Source: Myxococcus stipitatus (GTDB lineage: Bacteria; Myxococcota; Myxococcia; Myxococcales; Myxococcaceae). Taken from it: a stretch of 64,000 nucleotides of DNA. Location: assembly GCF_037414475.1 (NCBI RefSeq), contig NZ_CP147913.1, positions 8,938,501 through 9,002,500 of the forward strand. The letters run 5' to 3'. The notes under the pieces were generated by a model. The model did no database searches, was not told where the DNA came from, and saw nothing but the letters and a program-made list of their open reading frames with translations. Positions 8,068 through 17,495 of this stretch are shown piece after piece (positions within the stretch are counted from its first letter, which is position 1; every line of letters starts with the position of its first letter). A program made the translations under genes and the position numbers.

Positions 8068-9753
8068 CTACTCGAAGACGGTGATGTCCGAGTTGGGAGT
8101 CCCGGTGCGGGGAGGCTTGGGCCTGGACGGTGGCGCGGCGCGGACAGGATCCAACGTCACGTCCACTGTCTGGCTGTCTCCCGCCACACGGCTGAAGTTG
8201 AGCGAGCGCTCCTCCGACTTGTGGTTCGCGAGCCGGAAGCTGAGCTGGTGCGATTTGTCGCGCGGGAGCATCAGCTCGATGGGCGTGGTGCCGATCTGCT
8301 CGTCACCCTCGAAGATGGCTGCGCCCGGGGGCGTGGAGTTGAACTTCACGCGCAACGTCTGGGCCGTCGCCGCCTGGGGCGCCTGGGCCGTGTTCCCGGT
8401 GTTCGCCTCGGGTTTGTCCCGGGCAACCTCGACCACTTGAGCCGCGGGCGTCTTGGAGTTGCCCTGGCTTCCCAGCACCACGGCACCGCCAATGCCCAGC
8501 AGCACGAGCGGCACGGCGATGAAGGCGACCTTCTTGCCGGTGGACATGCCCTCTGGCTCGTCCGGTGGCGGAGGCGGGGTGGGGGCGGCCTTGGCGGCGC
8601 GAACGCGGCTGGCGGATGTGTTGCCCCCCGCGTTCCCCACCTGACTGCGAGCCACCTGGACGCTGGACGGCGTGGAGCCACGTCCAGGGGCGGCACCGAC
8701 GCGCGAGGCGGAGCGCACACCGCTGCCGCTGCCACTGGGGCGCCCCGCGCGACTGCCGTGGCGGCTGCCGCTGCCGCGCTCGCTCACACCGGAGCTGGCG
8801 CCGCCGCTGGGCATGGCGTCGAACTGTTCGGGGCTCGCGTCGACGACCGAGTCCAGCATCGCGTCGATGAACTCCTGCGCGTTCTGGTAGCGGTCGTCTT
8901 TCTCGGGGGCCAGGGCCTTCTTGAAGAAGGCATCCAGCGCGACGGGGACCGGCGCCCCTTGCCGCTTGCTGTTGACGGGCGGCACCTGCTGCGTGAGCGA
9001 CGCGGTGAGCGCCTTGCGCACGGTGTTCGCGCCGAACGGCGAGCTGCCCGTGAGGCAGAAGTAGAGCACACCCGCCATCGAGTACAGGTCCGAGCGCTGG
9101 TCCACGGACTCGCCGCCGGCCTGCTCGGGCGGCATGTACTGCGGCGTGCCGAGCACCTGCCCCGTGGAGGTGAGCTGCTCTTCCTCCTCGGCCTCCAGCG
9201 CCTTGACGAGGCCGAAGTCCAGCACCTTGACGAAGTCCCGGCCGCCCAGGTCCTGCACCATGATGTTGTGCGGCTTCAGGTCCCGGTGGACACAGCCTTC
9301 GGCGTGCGCGTGGGCGAGGCCCTGGGTGGCCTGCTCGAGGAGGCTGGTGGCGCGGCGCAAGGACATGGGGCCCTCGCGCTTGACGACCTCCTTGAGGCTT
9401 TCTCCCTGCAGCAGCTCCATCACGTAGTAGCAGGTGCCGTCGGGCGCGCGGCCGAAGTCGAAGATGGTGATGATGTTCGGGTGGCGCAGGCGGCTGGCGA
9501 TCTCCGCCTCGCGGCGGAAGCGCTCGAAGAACTGAGGCGCGGCGGCCAGTGAGGGGTTCAGCGTCTTCACCGCGACGGGGCGCTGCACGGATGTCTGCGT
9601 GGCGCGAAACACCATGCCCATGCCGCCCTGGCCGAGCACGCTCTCGATCTTGTAACGGCCATCCAGCACCTGGCCGATGAGCTGGAGGCTCTGGCCTGCG
9701 CAGAGGTGGTCGACGCCGTCGGTACTTCCGCAATGGGGACAGGGGGCAGCCAT
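8068..9753 (-). CDS. Membrane Ser/Thr protein kinase with zinc-ribbon N-terminus and PEGA tail
   Basis: This 561-residue Hanks-type kinase has a short CPHC...HLC zinc-ribbon-like N-terminus (5-18), then a kinase domain (about 33-300). That domain carries glycine loop GQGGMG (41-46), ATP-binding K63, catalytic HRDLKPHN (156-163), DFG (179-181) and TPQYMPPEQ in place of APE. A 100-residue Ser/Gly/Arg-rich linker leads to one membrane helix (about 409-428) and a C-terminal PEGA domain (about 456-540), which would lie in the periplasm. All catalytic residues are present, so it should be active. Such kinases are plentiful in myxobacteria and often signal to FHA proteins; the target is unknown. It diverges from the ABC-F gene with 123 bp between starts. 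Confidence 0.92.
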   Translation of the reverse strand: MAAPCPHCGSTDGVDHLCAGQSLQLIGQVLDGRYKIESVLGQGGMGMVFRATQTSVQRPVAVKTLNPSLAAAPQFFERFRREAEIASRLRHPNIITIFDFGRAPDGTCYYVMELLQGESLKEVVKREGPMSLRRATSLLEQATQGLAHAHAEGCVHRDLKPHNIMVQDLGGRDFVKVLDFGLVKALEAEEEEQLTSTGQVLGTPQYMPPEQAGGESVDQRSDLYSMAGVLYFCLTGSSPFGANTVRKALTASLTQQVPPVNSKRQGAPVPVALDAFFKKALAPEKDDRYQNAQEFIDAMLDSVVDASPEQFDAMPSGGASSGVSERGSGSRHGSRAGRPSGSGSGVRSASRVGAAPGRGSTPSSVQVARSQVGNAGGNTSASRVRAAKAAPTPPPPPDEPEGMSTGKKVAFIAVPLVLLGIGGAVVLGSQGNSKTPAAQVVEVARDKPEANTGNTAQAPQAATAQTLRVKFNSTPPGAAIFEGDEQIGTTPIELMLPRDKSHQLSFRLANHKSEERSLNFSRVAGDSQTVDVTLDPVRAAPPSRPKPPRTGTPNSDITVFE

Positions 9754-9876
9754 GTGGGGGCGGAGTATAGGCAGGCCCTGGGCAGGTCCGGAAAGGGGAC
9801 GATGGGCTCCTCGTTCGCCGGCCGGGCATCTGCGCCATTTCCCAGGGGGCCCAGGGCTGTTACATCCCCCACCGCC

Positions 9877-11847
9877 ATGAGCCTCGTCATCGCCCAGGAC
9901 CTCAGCCTCTCCTATGGAAAGAAGGTCCTCTTCGACAGTGACAGCTTCTCCCTCGGCCCCAAGGACCGTGTAGGCCTCGTCGGCGCCAACGGGACGGGCA
10001 AGAGCACCCTGATGAAGATCTTGGCGGGGGTCATCCAGCCGGATTCGGGGTCACTCACGTACCGCCGGCGGGCCCGCTGGGGGTATCTGCCCCAGGAAAT
10101 CGCGGGACTCCCGGAGGGCACGGTGGTGGAGGCGGTGATGAGCACCGTCCCCGGGCGCGACACCCTGGAGAGCCGCCTGAAGGACACCGAGGCGGCGCTC
10201 GCGGAGGCCGTGGACGAGGAGGACCAGCTGGAGCTGGCCCAGTCCCTGGCGGACCTGCACGCGGAGCTGGACGACTTCGAGAACCGCTTCGGCCGGCACC
10301 ACGCCGAGCGCATCCTCAAGGGCCTGGGCTTCAAGGACGCGGACCTGGCCAAGCCCACGTCGGCCTTGTCGGGCGGCTGGCGGATGCGCGCGGCGCTCGC
10401 CGGGTTGCTGCTCCAGGACCCGGACCTCCTCTTGCTCGACGAGCCCACCAACCACCTGGACGTCCCCACGCTCACGTGGTTCGACGGCTTCCTGCGCCGC
10501 TCCAACAAGGCCATGGTGCTCATCTCCCACGACAGGGACTTCCTCAACCGGCAGATAGACCGGGTGGTGTCGCTGGAGCTGGAGGGCGTGCGCGAGTACG
10601 CCGGCAACTACGACGAATACAAGCGCCTGCGCGCCGAGGAGAAGGTGCTGCTCCAGGCGCGGGCGGAGAAGGTGGAAGCGCGCCGCGCGGAGCTCCAGTC
10701 CTTCATCGACCGCTTCGGGGCCAAGGCCACCAAGGCGAAACAGGCGCAGAGCCGCGCCAAGATGATTGAGAAGCTGGAGAAGGTCCACGTCCTGGAAGAG
10801 CGGTCGACGATGAAGTTCCGCTTCCCGGAAGTGGAGCGCAGCGGCCGCGACGTGGTGACGCTGGAGGGCATCACCAAGCGTTACGGCGCGCAGACCGTGT
10901 ATGACCATCTCTCCGGCCGGGTGGAGCGCGGTCAACGCATCGCCGTGGTGGGCGCCAACGGCGCTGGCAAGACGACGCTCCTGAAGATGGTGGCGGGTGA
11001 GCTGGTGCCGGACTCGGGCACGGTGACGCTCGGGCACAACGTGGTGGTGGGCTATTACGCGCAGCACCACGCGGACAAGCTGAACCGGCAGAGCACCATC
11101 ATCGAGGAGGTCCGTCCGCTCGCGGCCGACAAGCCGGAGAGCTACGTGCGCGGCGTGCTGGGCGCGTTCCTCTTCAGCGGCGATGACGTGGAGAAGCCCA
11201 TCGGCGTGCTCAGCGGTGGTGAGCGGGCGCGCGTGGCGCTGGCCAAGCTCCTGTTGGTTCCCTCCAACTTCCTGTTGATGGACGAGCCCACCAACCACCT
11301 GGACCTCGACTCGGCCGAGATGTTGATTGAAGCGCTGAAGCTGTACGGCGGCACGCTGCTGTTCGTCAGCCACAGCCGCAGCTTCATCAACGGCCTGGCG
11401 ACCCACGTCTGGGAAGTGGCGGACGGGAAGCTGACGCCGCATCCGGGCAACCTCGACGACTACCTCTACCACCAGGAGCAGCAGCGCCTGGAGGCGGAGG
11501 CCGCGGCGGGCGGTGCGGCGGCGGGGCGTGGCGACAAGGCTTCTTCGGGCCCGATGACGGAGAAGGAGCGCAAGCGCCTGGAGGCGGAGGCGCGTCAGCG
11601 CAAGAGCGTCGTGGAGGGCCCGCTCAAGAAGGAGATCGCCAGGCTGGAAGAGCGCATCGCCAAGGTGGAGGCCGAGCAGAAGGAGCGCGAGGGCCAGCTC
11701 GCCGACCCCGTCCTCTACAACGACTTCGCCCGGGCCAAGCCGCTGATGGACGCGCACCGCGAGGGCAAGGAGGCGCTCGAGGAACTCTATGCGCAGTGGG
11801 AAGTCGCGCACGAGAAGCTGGCGCAGGCGACCGCATCGTTGAACTGA
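9877..11847 (+). CDS. ABC-F family ATPase (Uup/YheS-like ribosome-associated protein)
   Basis: This soluble protein of 656 residues has two ABC ATPase domains and no membrane part, the ABC-F layout. Domain 1 has Walker A GANGTGKST, signature LSGGW and LLLLDEPTNHLD; domain 2 has GANGAGKTT, LSGGER and LLMDEPTNHLD. The inter-domain linker is the charged helical P-site tRNA interaction motif. A coiled-coil C-terminal extension (about 540-656) resembles Uup or YheS and may bind nucleic acid or the ribosome. Members ease stalled translation or confer antibiotic target protection. ATG 9877 gives the canonical MSLVIAQDLSLSYG start; an upstream in-frame ATG at 9706 would overlap the kinase gene. Confidence 0.92.
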   Translation: MSLVIAQDLSLSYGKKVLFDSDSFSLGPKDRVGLVGANGTGKSTLMKILAGVIQPDSGSLTYRRRARWGYLPQEIAGLPEGTVVEAVMSTVPGRDTLESRLKDTEAALAEAVDEEDQLELAQSLADLHAELDDFENRFGRHHAERILKGLGFKDADLAKPTSALSGGWRMRAALAGLLLQDPDLLLLDEPTNHLDVPTLTWFDGFLRRSNKAMVLISHDRDFLNRQIDRVVSLELEGVREYAGNYDEYKRLRAEEKVLLQARAEKVEARRAELQSFIDRFGAKATKAKQAQSRAKMIEKLEKVHVLEERSTMKFRFPEVERSGRDVVTLEGITKRYGAQTVYDHLSGRVERGQRIAVVGANGAGKTTLLKMVAGELVPDSGTVTLGHNVVVGYYAQHHADKLNRQSTIIEEVRPLAADKPESYVRGVLGAFLFSGDDVEKPIGVLSGGERARVALAKLLLVPSNFLLMDEPTNHLDLDSAEMLIEALKLYGGTLLFVSHSRSFINGLATHVWEVADGKLTPHPGNLDDYLYHQEQQRLEAEAAAGGAAAGRGDKASSGPMTEKERKRLEAEARQRKSVVEGPLKKEIARLEERIAKVEAEQKEREGQLADPVLYNDFARAKPLMDAHREGKEALEELYAQWEVAHEKLAQATASLN

Positions 11848-11872
11848 GTCACAAGACGCCCATCTACATCCC

Positions 11873-12191
11873 GTGCTCCGGATGCCGAGGAGTGTCGACC
11901 TGGATGGCGACGCGGTGAGTGACGTCTTCTGGCCTTCCGCCAGCGGGAGGTATGTGCGTGTCCTGCGCGGGAGCACGGCCACGCCTCCGTTCGCGCCGCT
12001 GTTGAGGTATGGCTTCAGCGGGGATGCCGGCACGCCCGTGGTGGGAGACTCCCGGGCCCACTCCGTCCATGGGCGCGTCGCTCCAGGACGCGCTGGTCGC
12101 GGATTGGAATGGAGACGGGCTCGCGGACCTCGCCTTCACCGACTCGGAGGCGAAGAGCGCCACGCTTCTGCTGAACGTGTGTCTCCCCTGA
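11873..12191 (+). pseudogene. Remnant of an FG-GAP/VCBS-repeat protein, frameshifted
   Basis: Two overlapping frames each carry a piece of an integrin-like calcium-binding repeat. The first (about 11885-12050) reads VDLDGDAVSDVFWPSASG, then RYVRVLRG. The second, in another frame (about 12070-12191), reads VADWNGDGLADLAFTDSEAK and ends at a stop after LLLNVCLP. DxDGDxxxDV and DxNGDGxxDL are typical FG-GAP/VCBS metal loops. There is no plausible start, and a frameshift near 12050 separates the halves, so this is the decayed C-terminus of a surface beta-propeller protein rather than a gene. It lies between convergent ABC-F and histidine kinase genes. Confidence 0.65.
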
Positions 12192-12225
12192 GCAAGGTTC
12201 GCCCATTGCGCCGTTGAGACAACAT

Positions 12226-12252
12226 GGGGCTGGGGACTCGTGCCCCAGCCCC
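12226..12252. terminator. Perfect 10-bp stem-loop downstream of the histidine kinase
   Basis: GGGGCTGGGG (12226-12235) and CCCCAGCCCC (12243-12252) pair perfectly around a 7-nt loop, 15 bp past the end of the minus-strand kinase gene. The lack of a T-tract leaves the strength uncertain; it could stop transcription from both sides. Confidence 0.55.
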
Positions 12253-12266
12253 TCCTGCTGCGCCCG

Positions 12267-14507
12267 TCAGCCCGCTCTGCGCCGCCGCTCACGCTTGGGC
12301 TTCGGGTCGGGCGCGGGAGGAGAGGGGGGCTCGCGCAGCTCGTCCGGCATGGGGATGGACTGGGAGAGGCGGGCCGCGGTCAGGGGGCTCGCGCCCTCGG
12401 TGACGAGCCCTTCCTCGGGCTTCTCCGGCGGCAGCGCGGGCATGCGGATGATGAACGTGGTCCCTTCGCCCGCCTTGCTCTGCACGGAGATGCTGCCGCC
12501 ATGGTTCTTCACGATGCGCTGGCAGATGGCGAGCCCCAGCCCCGTGCCTTTCTGCTTCGTCGTGTAGAAGGGCACGAAGATGTGCGGCTGCTGGTCCGAG
12601 GGAATGCCCGGGCCGTTGTCGGAGACACGCACCTCCAACACCTCGCCGCCCGCGTTGCGGAACTCGCCGAAGCGCTCGGGGCGCTCGGTGCGCACGGTGA
12701 TGCGGCCTTCGCGCATGTCCAGCGCCTGCACCGCGTTCTGCACCAGGTTGATGAGCACCTGCTTGAGCTGCTCCGCGTCCCCGTCCACTCGCGGCAGGAG
12801 CAAGTCCAACTCCACCGCCAGCGACACGTTGGAGGGCACGTCGTTCTGGATGAGCCGCATCGTGCGCGTCACGACCTCGTTCAGGTCCGTGGGGCCGAAG
12901 CTCTGCTTCATGGGGCGGGCGTAGTCGAGGAACGCCGTCACCACGCCGTTGAGGCGGTTGACCTCCTCGACGATGACCTCCAGGAACTCGCCGTCCTCAC
13001 CCGGCAGCTGCCGAGGGTCCAGACACTGTGCCGCGCCCTTGATGGCGCCCAGCGGATTGCGAATCTCGTGCGCCAGACCCGCCGCCATCTCACCCAGCGC
13101 GGCGAGGCGATCTCTCTCTCGAATCTTCTCGTACAGCTTCGAGTTCTCCAGCACCGTCGTCAGCTTCTCCGCCACCTCCAGGATGAGGGCAATCTCGTCG
13201 GAGGCGAACGCTTCCGGCACGCGCTCGTCCCACAGATTCAGGAAGCCGATGACCCGGTCATTGCCCACCAGCGGCACGCTGATGCCCGCCCGCATCTGCA
13301 CCAGCGCCGAACGGGTGTCGTTCAACCGCTTGAGCTCATCGCGGTAGCGCCGGCCTTCCACCGACTGGAGCCGCATCGTCGCGCCGCGGCGCTCCACGTA
13401 CTCCAGCAGCACCGCCTTCTGTCCGCTGGCCACCGCGAACAACAACCCGCGCGCCGCCGCCGTGTCCAGGAACGGCACGGGCAGGGGGCCTCGCGAATCC
13501 AACAGCCGATACCCGGGGCGGTCCTCGGCCAGCAGGTACACCGACGAGTGCGTCACGCGGCCCGTCTCGTGGAGCGTGTCGAGCACCAGTGTCGCGAGCT
13601 CGGAGATTTCAATCACGTTCGCCATGCGCGCCCGCAACGTCCCCAGCGCGTCGAGCAACGCGAAGCGCTCGCGGAAGAAGAGGCGCACCACCATCTCGTC
13701 CACCTTGGTGCGCAGCGGGTCCAACAGGATGAGGACGACGAAGGCCGCCACCACCGTGTTGAAGACGAACAGCCCCGCGTCCTGGCCCACCCACGCCGTC
13801 AATACCGTGAAGACGGCGGCGAGGATGACGGCCAGCACCGTCTGCGAGGCAATCTTCCCCAGCAGCTCGTGCAGGTCCATCAATCGCAGCCGCAGCAGCG
13901 TCTGCGCGAGGAAGAACAGGTACAGCGTCGTGAAGACCGGGCCCAGCGTCGGAATCGGAATGAAGCTGACCAGGAAGTCGAGCGCCGAGAAGAAGATGCC
14001 CGCACCCGCCCCGATGGCCAGGTACATCAACCTCAGCTGCTCGATGCGGGACTCATTGCTGCGAACCCGGTGGAGCAGCAACGAAACCGAAGCGAGCAGG
14101 GAGCCGAGCACCCAGACGCCCATGGCCACGCGGGCCCACACCTTGTCGGCCAGGGGGGTGACGGCCACGGCCAGGCCCAGGAAGACCGACAGGAAGGCGA
14201 GCCGCCGGCCTGCCAGGTGTGTTCCCTTGCTGACATCCAAGAACTCGAGGAAGAACCCCACGGCGGCGCCGGGCACGAGCGAGGCGACGAGGATGGTGAT
14301 GCCGAGGGAGATGCGGTGCGCCCAGGGGTAGGCGGCGGCGGGGAAGAGGCTGTGGAAGAAGAACGAGAGGTAGTACCCGGCCACCGTCAGGGCGAAGACG
14401 GAGTACAGGGTGAGGACCTTGGGCCGGCCCGGCCGCAACAACATGGACACGCCCAGGGCGAGCCCGATGATGGATGCCAGCAGGGCACTCTGTGTCCGGA
14501 TGTCCAT
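12267..14507 (-). CDS. Membrane sensor histidine kinase with GAF domain (NtrB-like core)
   Basis: This 746-residue histidine kinase starts with about eight or nine membrane helices (residues 7-263), a sensor region of the 7TM/MASE type. A GAF domain follows (about 300-455), then HisKA with phospho-acceptor H480 (GLAHEIRNPLGAIKG), and an HATPase domain with N box (INLVQNAVQA), G1 DNGPGIP (630-636) and G2 GTGLGLA (654-660). The tail is proline- and arginine-rich. No response regulator is adjacent, so it is an orphan kinase, common in myxobacteria. It diverges from the transglycosylase gene across 107 bp. The signal is unknown. Confidence 0.92.
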   Translation of the reverse strand: MDIRTQSALLASIIGLALGVSMLLRPGRPKVLTLYSVFALTVAGYYLSFFFHSLFPAAAYPWAHRISLGITILVASLVPGAAVGFFLEFLDVSKGTHLAGRRLAFLSVFLGLAVAVTPLADKVWARVAMGVWVLGSLLASVSLLLHRVRSNESRIEQLRLMYLAIGAGAGIFFSALDFLVSFIPIPTLGPVFTTLYLFFLAQTLLRLRLMDLHELLGKIASQTVLAVILAAVFTVLTAWVGQDAGLFVFNTVVAAFVVLILLDPLRTKVDEMVVRLFFRERFALLDALGTLRARMANVIEISELATLVLDTLHETGRVTHSSVYLLAEDRPGYRLLDSRGPLPVPFLDTAAARGLLFAVASGQKAVLLEYVERRGATMRLQSVEGRRYRDELKRLNDTRSALVQMRAGISVPLVGNDRVIGFLNLWDERVPEAFASDEIALILEVAEKLTTVLENSKLYEKIRERDRLAALGEMAAGLAHEIRNPLGAIKGAAQCLDPRQLPGEDGEFLEVIVEEVNRLNGVVTAFLDYARPMKQSFGPTDLNEVVTRTMRLIQNDVPSNVSLAVELDLLLPRVDGDAEQLKQVLINLVQNAVQALDMREGRITVRTERPERFGEFRNAGGEVLEVRVSDNGPGIPSDQQPHIFVPFYTTKQKGTGLGLAICQRIVKNHGGSISVQSKAGEGTTFIIRMPALPPEKPEEGLVTEGASPLTAARLSQSIPMPDELREPPSPPAPDPKPKRERRRRAG

Positions 14508-14614
14508 GGGAGCGCGGACAGTCTAACCTGTGTCCGTCTCCGGAAATTTTCCATGCACCCCCGGTTGTCATGGGGCGAGCCCGCGCCCACCTCCCAGGGT
14601 CCCCAACCCTTCGT

Positions 14615-17011
14615 ATGAAGCTCTTCTTCTCCAAGCTCGCCGTCGTCGCTTCCTCGGTCCTTCTGTCCGCGCAGGCTCCCGCGCCCCAAGTCCCCGTGTC
14701 CGAGGAGACGGCCTCCGAGGCCCCCACGCCCCACACGGAGAACGCTCCCTCGGAGGCGCAGCTGTCGCCGCCACCGGACGCGGAGAAGGCTCCGTTGCCC
14801 GAGGGCTTCGTGGAGGTCCTCAACCCGGCGTTCCCCAACGCCGCGCCTCCCGCGCCCGTCGTCCACCGGGGCCGCCGCTACGTGCTCGAGGACCTGTCGC
14901 CGTACTTCGGCGATGGGAAGAAGAAGGAGGCCCGGGTGGCCTTCGACAAGGGCCAGTTCAGCCGGGCGCGTGAGCTGCTCAAGTCCGAGGGGGACACGCC
15001 TCCGGTGCGCTACCTGCGGGCCGTGTCCGCGCTGCGCTCCGGAGACGAAGAGACCGCCGCGAAGGAGCTGGCGGCGCTGGCGCCCGAGTACCCCGCGTTG
15101 AAGGACCGGTGCCTCACGCATGCGGGCGTGGCGCTGGAGGGGCTGCGCCGCTTCGACGAGGCCGCGGTGCTGCTCGCGCAGGTGCCTCCGGAGTCGCGGC
15201 TGTACGTGGATGCCCGGCTGGCGCTGTCGAGGGTGTTGCGCAAGAAGAAGGACGCGGAGGGGGCGATGGCCGCGCTGGAGCCGCTCACCTCGCGCGCCGC
15301 GCCCAGTTGGGGACGCAACGTGGGCGCCGAGGCGCTGATGGCCATCGCCGACATCGCCGCGGAGAAGAAGGACCGCACCGCCGAGCGCACCGCGCTGTGG
15401 CGGTTGTGGGGCTCGCATCCGTTGTCGCCCCTGGCGGTGCAAGCCGAGAAGCGGCTCAAGGGGCAGACCCCGCCCGTCGACGCGAAGGTGGCTCGGGGCG
15501 AGCAGCTGGTGGAGCTGCACCGCAACAAGCAGGGCCTCACGCAGCTGGAGCCGCTGCTGCCGAAGTTGAACCTCCCGGACGCGCTCGCGTGCCGCGCGCA
15601 CTTCGCCTTCGGCAAGGGGCTGCGCAAGGAGCGCCAGCACACTCGCGCCATCGAGGTCCTGTCACGGGTGGTGGAGAAGTGCACGGACCGCGACCTGCTG
15701 GCGCGGGCGCTATATGTGCTGGGGTCGTCGCGCTCGATTGTCGACTCCTCGCGCGGGACGGAGACGTACGAGCGGCTGGCGCGTGAGTTCCCCGACCACA
15801 GCTTCGCGGACGACGCGCTGTTCTACGCGGCCGACCTGTATGTGAAGACGAACCGCCCCAAGGAGGCGATGGCACGGCTGGACGAGCTGGCGCGCCTGTA
15901 TCCGCAAGGCGACTTCCTGGGCGAGGCGCTCTTCAAGGCGTATTGGATTGCGCGCACCAGCAACGCGGAGGACGCGGGGCTGTCCTTCCTGGACCGCATC
16001 GAGCAGCGCTTCGCTCAGGCGGACGAGAGCTACGACGTGGAGCGCGCGCGCTACTGGCGGGCTCGGACGTATCAGGACCAGGGCAACATCCAGGGCGCGG
16101 CGGACTTGTTCGAGAAGATCGCCGTGGACCACCCCGCGACGTACTACGGGTTGATGGCGCGCTCGCAGCTCGCGTCAGTGGACCCGGCGCGGTTGGAGCG
16201 AATCACGCCGGACATCTTCGCCGTGCCGGAGGCCGCAAGTCCGTGGCCGCTGTTCGCGGGGCCCATGGGCGAGGACCCGCATTTCCGCGCGGGCATCGAG
16301 CTCTTGCGGTTGGGCTTCCCGGAGGCGGTGTCGTCGGAGTTGCTCGCGGTGAGCCGGACGAACCAGCCGGCGGAGGCCATCCGCCTGTTGGTGCTGGTGC
16401 TGCACGAGGCGGGCGACGAGCGCGCCGCGCACGCGGTGGCGCGGCTGGCGCTGCGCAAGGATTTGAGTGGGCGGATCACGAAGGAGACGCGGGTGGTGTG
16501 GGAGGTGGCCTATCCCAATGCGTTCCGTGAGCTCATCGAGAAGCACACGTCCACGGCGGGCGTGGAGGCGGACCTGCTCCAAGCGTTGATGCGCGAGGAG
16601 AGCGCGCTGGACCCGAAGGCGCTCTCATGGGCGGGGGCGCTGGGGCTCACCCAGTTGATGCCCTCCACGGCGAAGAGCGTGGCGCGCGAGCTGAAGCTCA
16701 AGCGCTTCACGGTGGAGCAGTTGCTCCAGCCGGACCTCAACATCCGGATGGGGGCGCACTACCTGGGCGGCTTGCTGAAGCGGTTCGGAGGGCACACGCC
16801 CTACGCGGTGGGCAGCTACAACGCGGGGCCCGGTGCGGTGAATCGCTGGCGCGCGGACAAGCCCGACCTGCCGCTGGACGCGTGGGTGGAGGAGATTCCC
16901 ATCTCCGAGACGCGCGGCTACATCAAGCGCGTGCTGCGCTCGTACAACACCTACCAACTGCTCTACGGCCGAGCCCCCAAGCTGCCCGTCATCAAGTCCG
17001 CGTCGCGCTGA
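14615..17011 (+). CDS. Slt70-like soluble lytic murein transglycosylase with TPR superhelix
   Basis: This is a 798-residue periplasmic enzyme: an N-terminal signal peptide (MKLFFSKLAVVASSVLLSAQ), a Pro/Glu-rich linker, a long alpha-helical TPR region (about 100-620), and a C-terminal SLT domain. The catalytic glutamate is E662 in REESALDPKA, followed by GLTQLMPSTA and the YNAGPG motif. It cleaves the MurNAc-GlcNAc bond of peptidoglycan, releasing 1,6-anhydro muropeptides. The architecture matches E. coli Slt70 but with a longer helical region. ATG 14615 gives the signal peptide; in-frame extension upstream would overlap the divergent kinase promoter. Role: wall turnover or enlargement. Confidence 0.9.
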   Translation: MKLFFSKLAVVASSVLLSAQAPAPQVPVSEETASEAPTPHTENAPSEAQLSPPPDAEKAPLPEGFVEVLNPAFPNAAPPAPVVHRGRRYVLEDLSPYFGDGKKKEARVAFDKGQFSRARELLKSEGDTPPVRYLRAVSALRSGDEETAAKELAALAPEYPALKDRCLTHAGVALEGLRRFDEAAVLLAQVPPESRLYVDARLALSRVLRKKKDAEGAMAALEPLTSRAAPSWGRNVGAEALMAIADIAAEKKDRTAERTALWRLWGSHPLSPLAVQAEKRLKGQTPPVDAKVARGEQLVELHRNKQGLTQLEPLLPKLNLPDALACRAHFAFGKGLRKERQHTRAIEVLSRVVEKCTDRDLLARALYVLGSSRSIVDSSRGTETYERLAREFPDHSFADDALFYAADLYVKTNRPKEAMARLDELARLYPQGDFLGEALFKAYWIARTSNAEDAGLSFLDRIEQRFAQADESYDVERARYWRARTYQDQGNIQGAADLFEKIAVDHPATYYGLMARSQLASVDPARLERITPDIFAVPEAASPWPLFAGPMGEDPHFRAGIELLRLGFPEAVSSELLAVSRTNQPAEAIRLLVLVLHEAGDERAAHAVARLALRKDLSGRITKETRVVWEVAYPNAFRELIEKHTSTAGVEADLLQALMREESALDPKALSWAGALGLTQLMPSTAKSVARELKLKRFTVEQLLQPDLNIRMGAHYLGGLLKRFGGHTPYAVGSYNAGPGAVNRWRADKPDLPLDAWVEEIPISETRGYIKRVLRSYNTYQLLYGRAPKLPVIKSASR

Positions 17012-17495
17012 ACCTGTTGTACGGAGTCGGGCCCGTCCGAGGCGCGTGGCGTCGATGAACGGGCTTTGGACCCCTCGGGCTCTCGTGTCTGCTCCTGCTT
17101 GTGTCCAGGCGTGCGATATTCGCTCCCGACGACGCCCACGCACCTCGACCTCCGCCTCCGGTGAGATGACAGGCGTCAGACCCGCGAGCCCATGCGAATC
17201 ACCGACGCCACGTCGAGGGGCGGTGACTCGAGGACGGGAGCGGCGGGCGCCCTTTCGAAGCGAGGGACGGGGGGAATCGCCGACGACACGAGGGCCACGA
17301 GGCACGCGGAGCCTCGTCGCCAGACACGCGCGGATGGCATGTTGACCTCAGGATGCGTGAGGCCGGGGGGCGGTCGCAGGAGGCGCAGCAGACTCCTCGG
17401 GACTTTTCCCCGCATCATGGAATCATCAGGGTCCCCTCATCCCTCGCGCATTCGAGAGGTCTCGCGGGAACCCTCGCTGTCCCAGGAGCTTCGTG
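17012..17495. other. Intergenic region, no confident gene
   Basis: This 484-bp gap separates the transglycosylase and VOC genes. Plus-strand reading frames here are arginine/glycine-rich and lack ribosome-binding sites, so I treat them as chance. The only plausible frame is a 54-codon minus-strand one listed separately. AGGAG at 17484-17488 is the ribosome-binding site of the next gene. I saw no clear promoter or RNA. Confidence 0.4.
17176..17340 (-). CDS. Possible small exported peptide (54 aa), doubtful
   Basis: On the minus strand, GAGGT lies 5 nt before an ATG at 17340 and opens a 54-codon frame. Its start, MPSARVWRRGSACLVALVSS, looks like a basic-plus-hydrophobic signal sequence followed by AIPPVPR and a Pro/Ala-rich remainder. 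The composition could equally be a GC-rich chance frame. There is no similarity I recognise. Confidence 0.22.
   Translation of the reverse strand: MPSARVWRRGSACLVALVSSAIPPVPRFERAPAAPVLESPPLDVASVIRMGSRV

Noticed and set aside
12240..14618. Long plus-strand frame opposite the histidine kinase
   Set aside because: It is antisense to a kinase with all catalytic boxes; composition is His/Arg/Gln-rich and unlike real proteins here.
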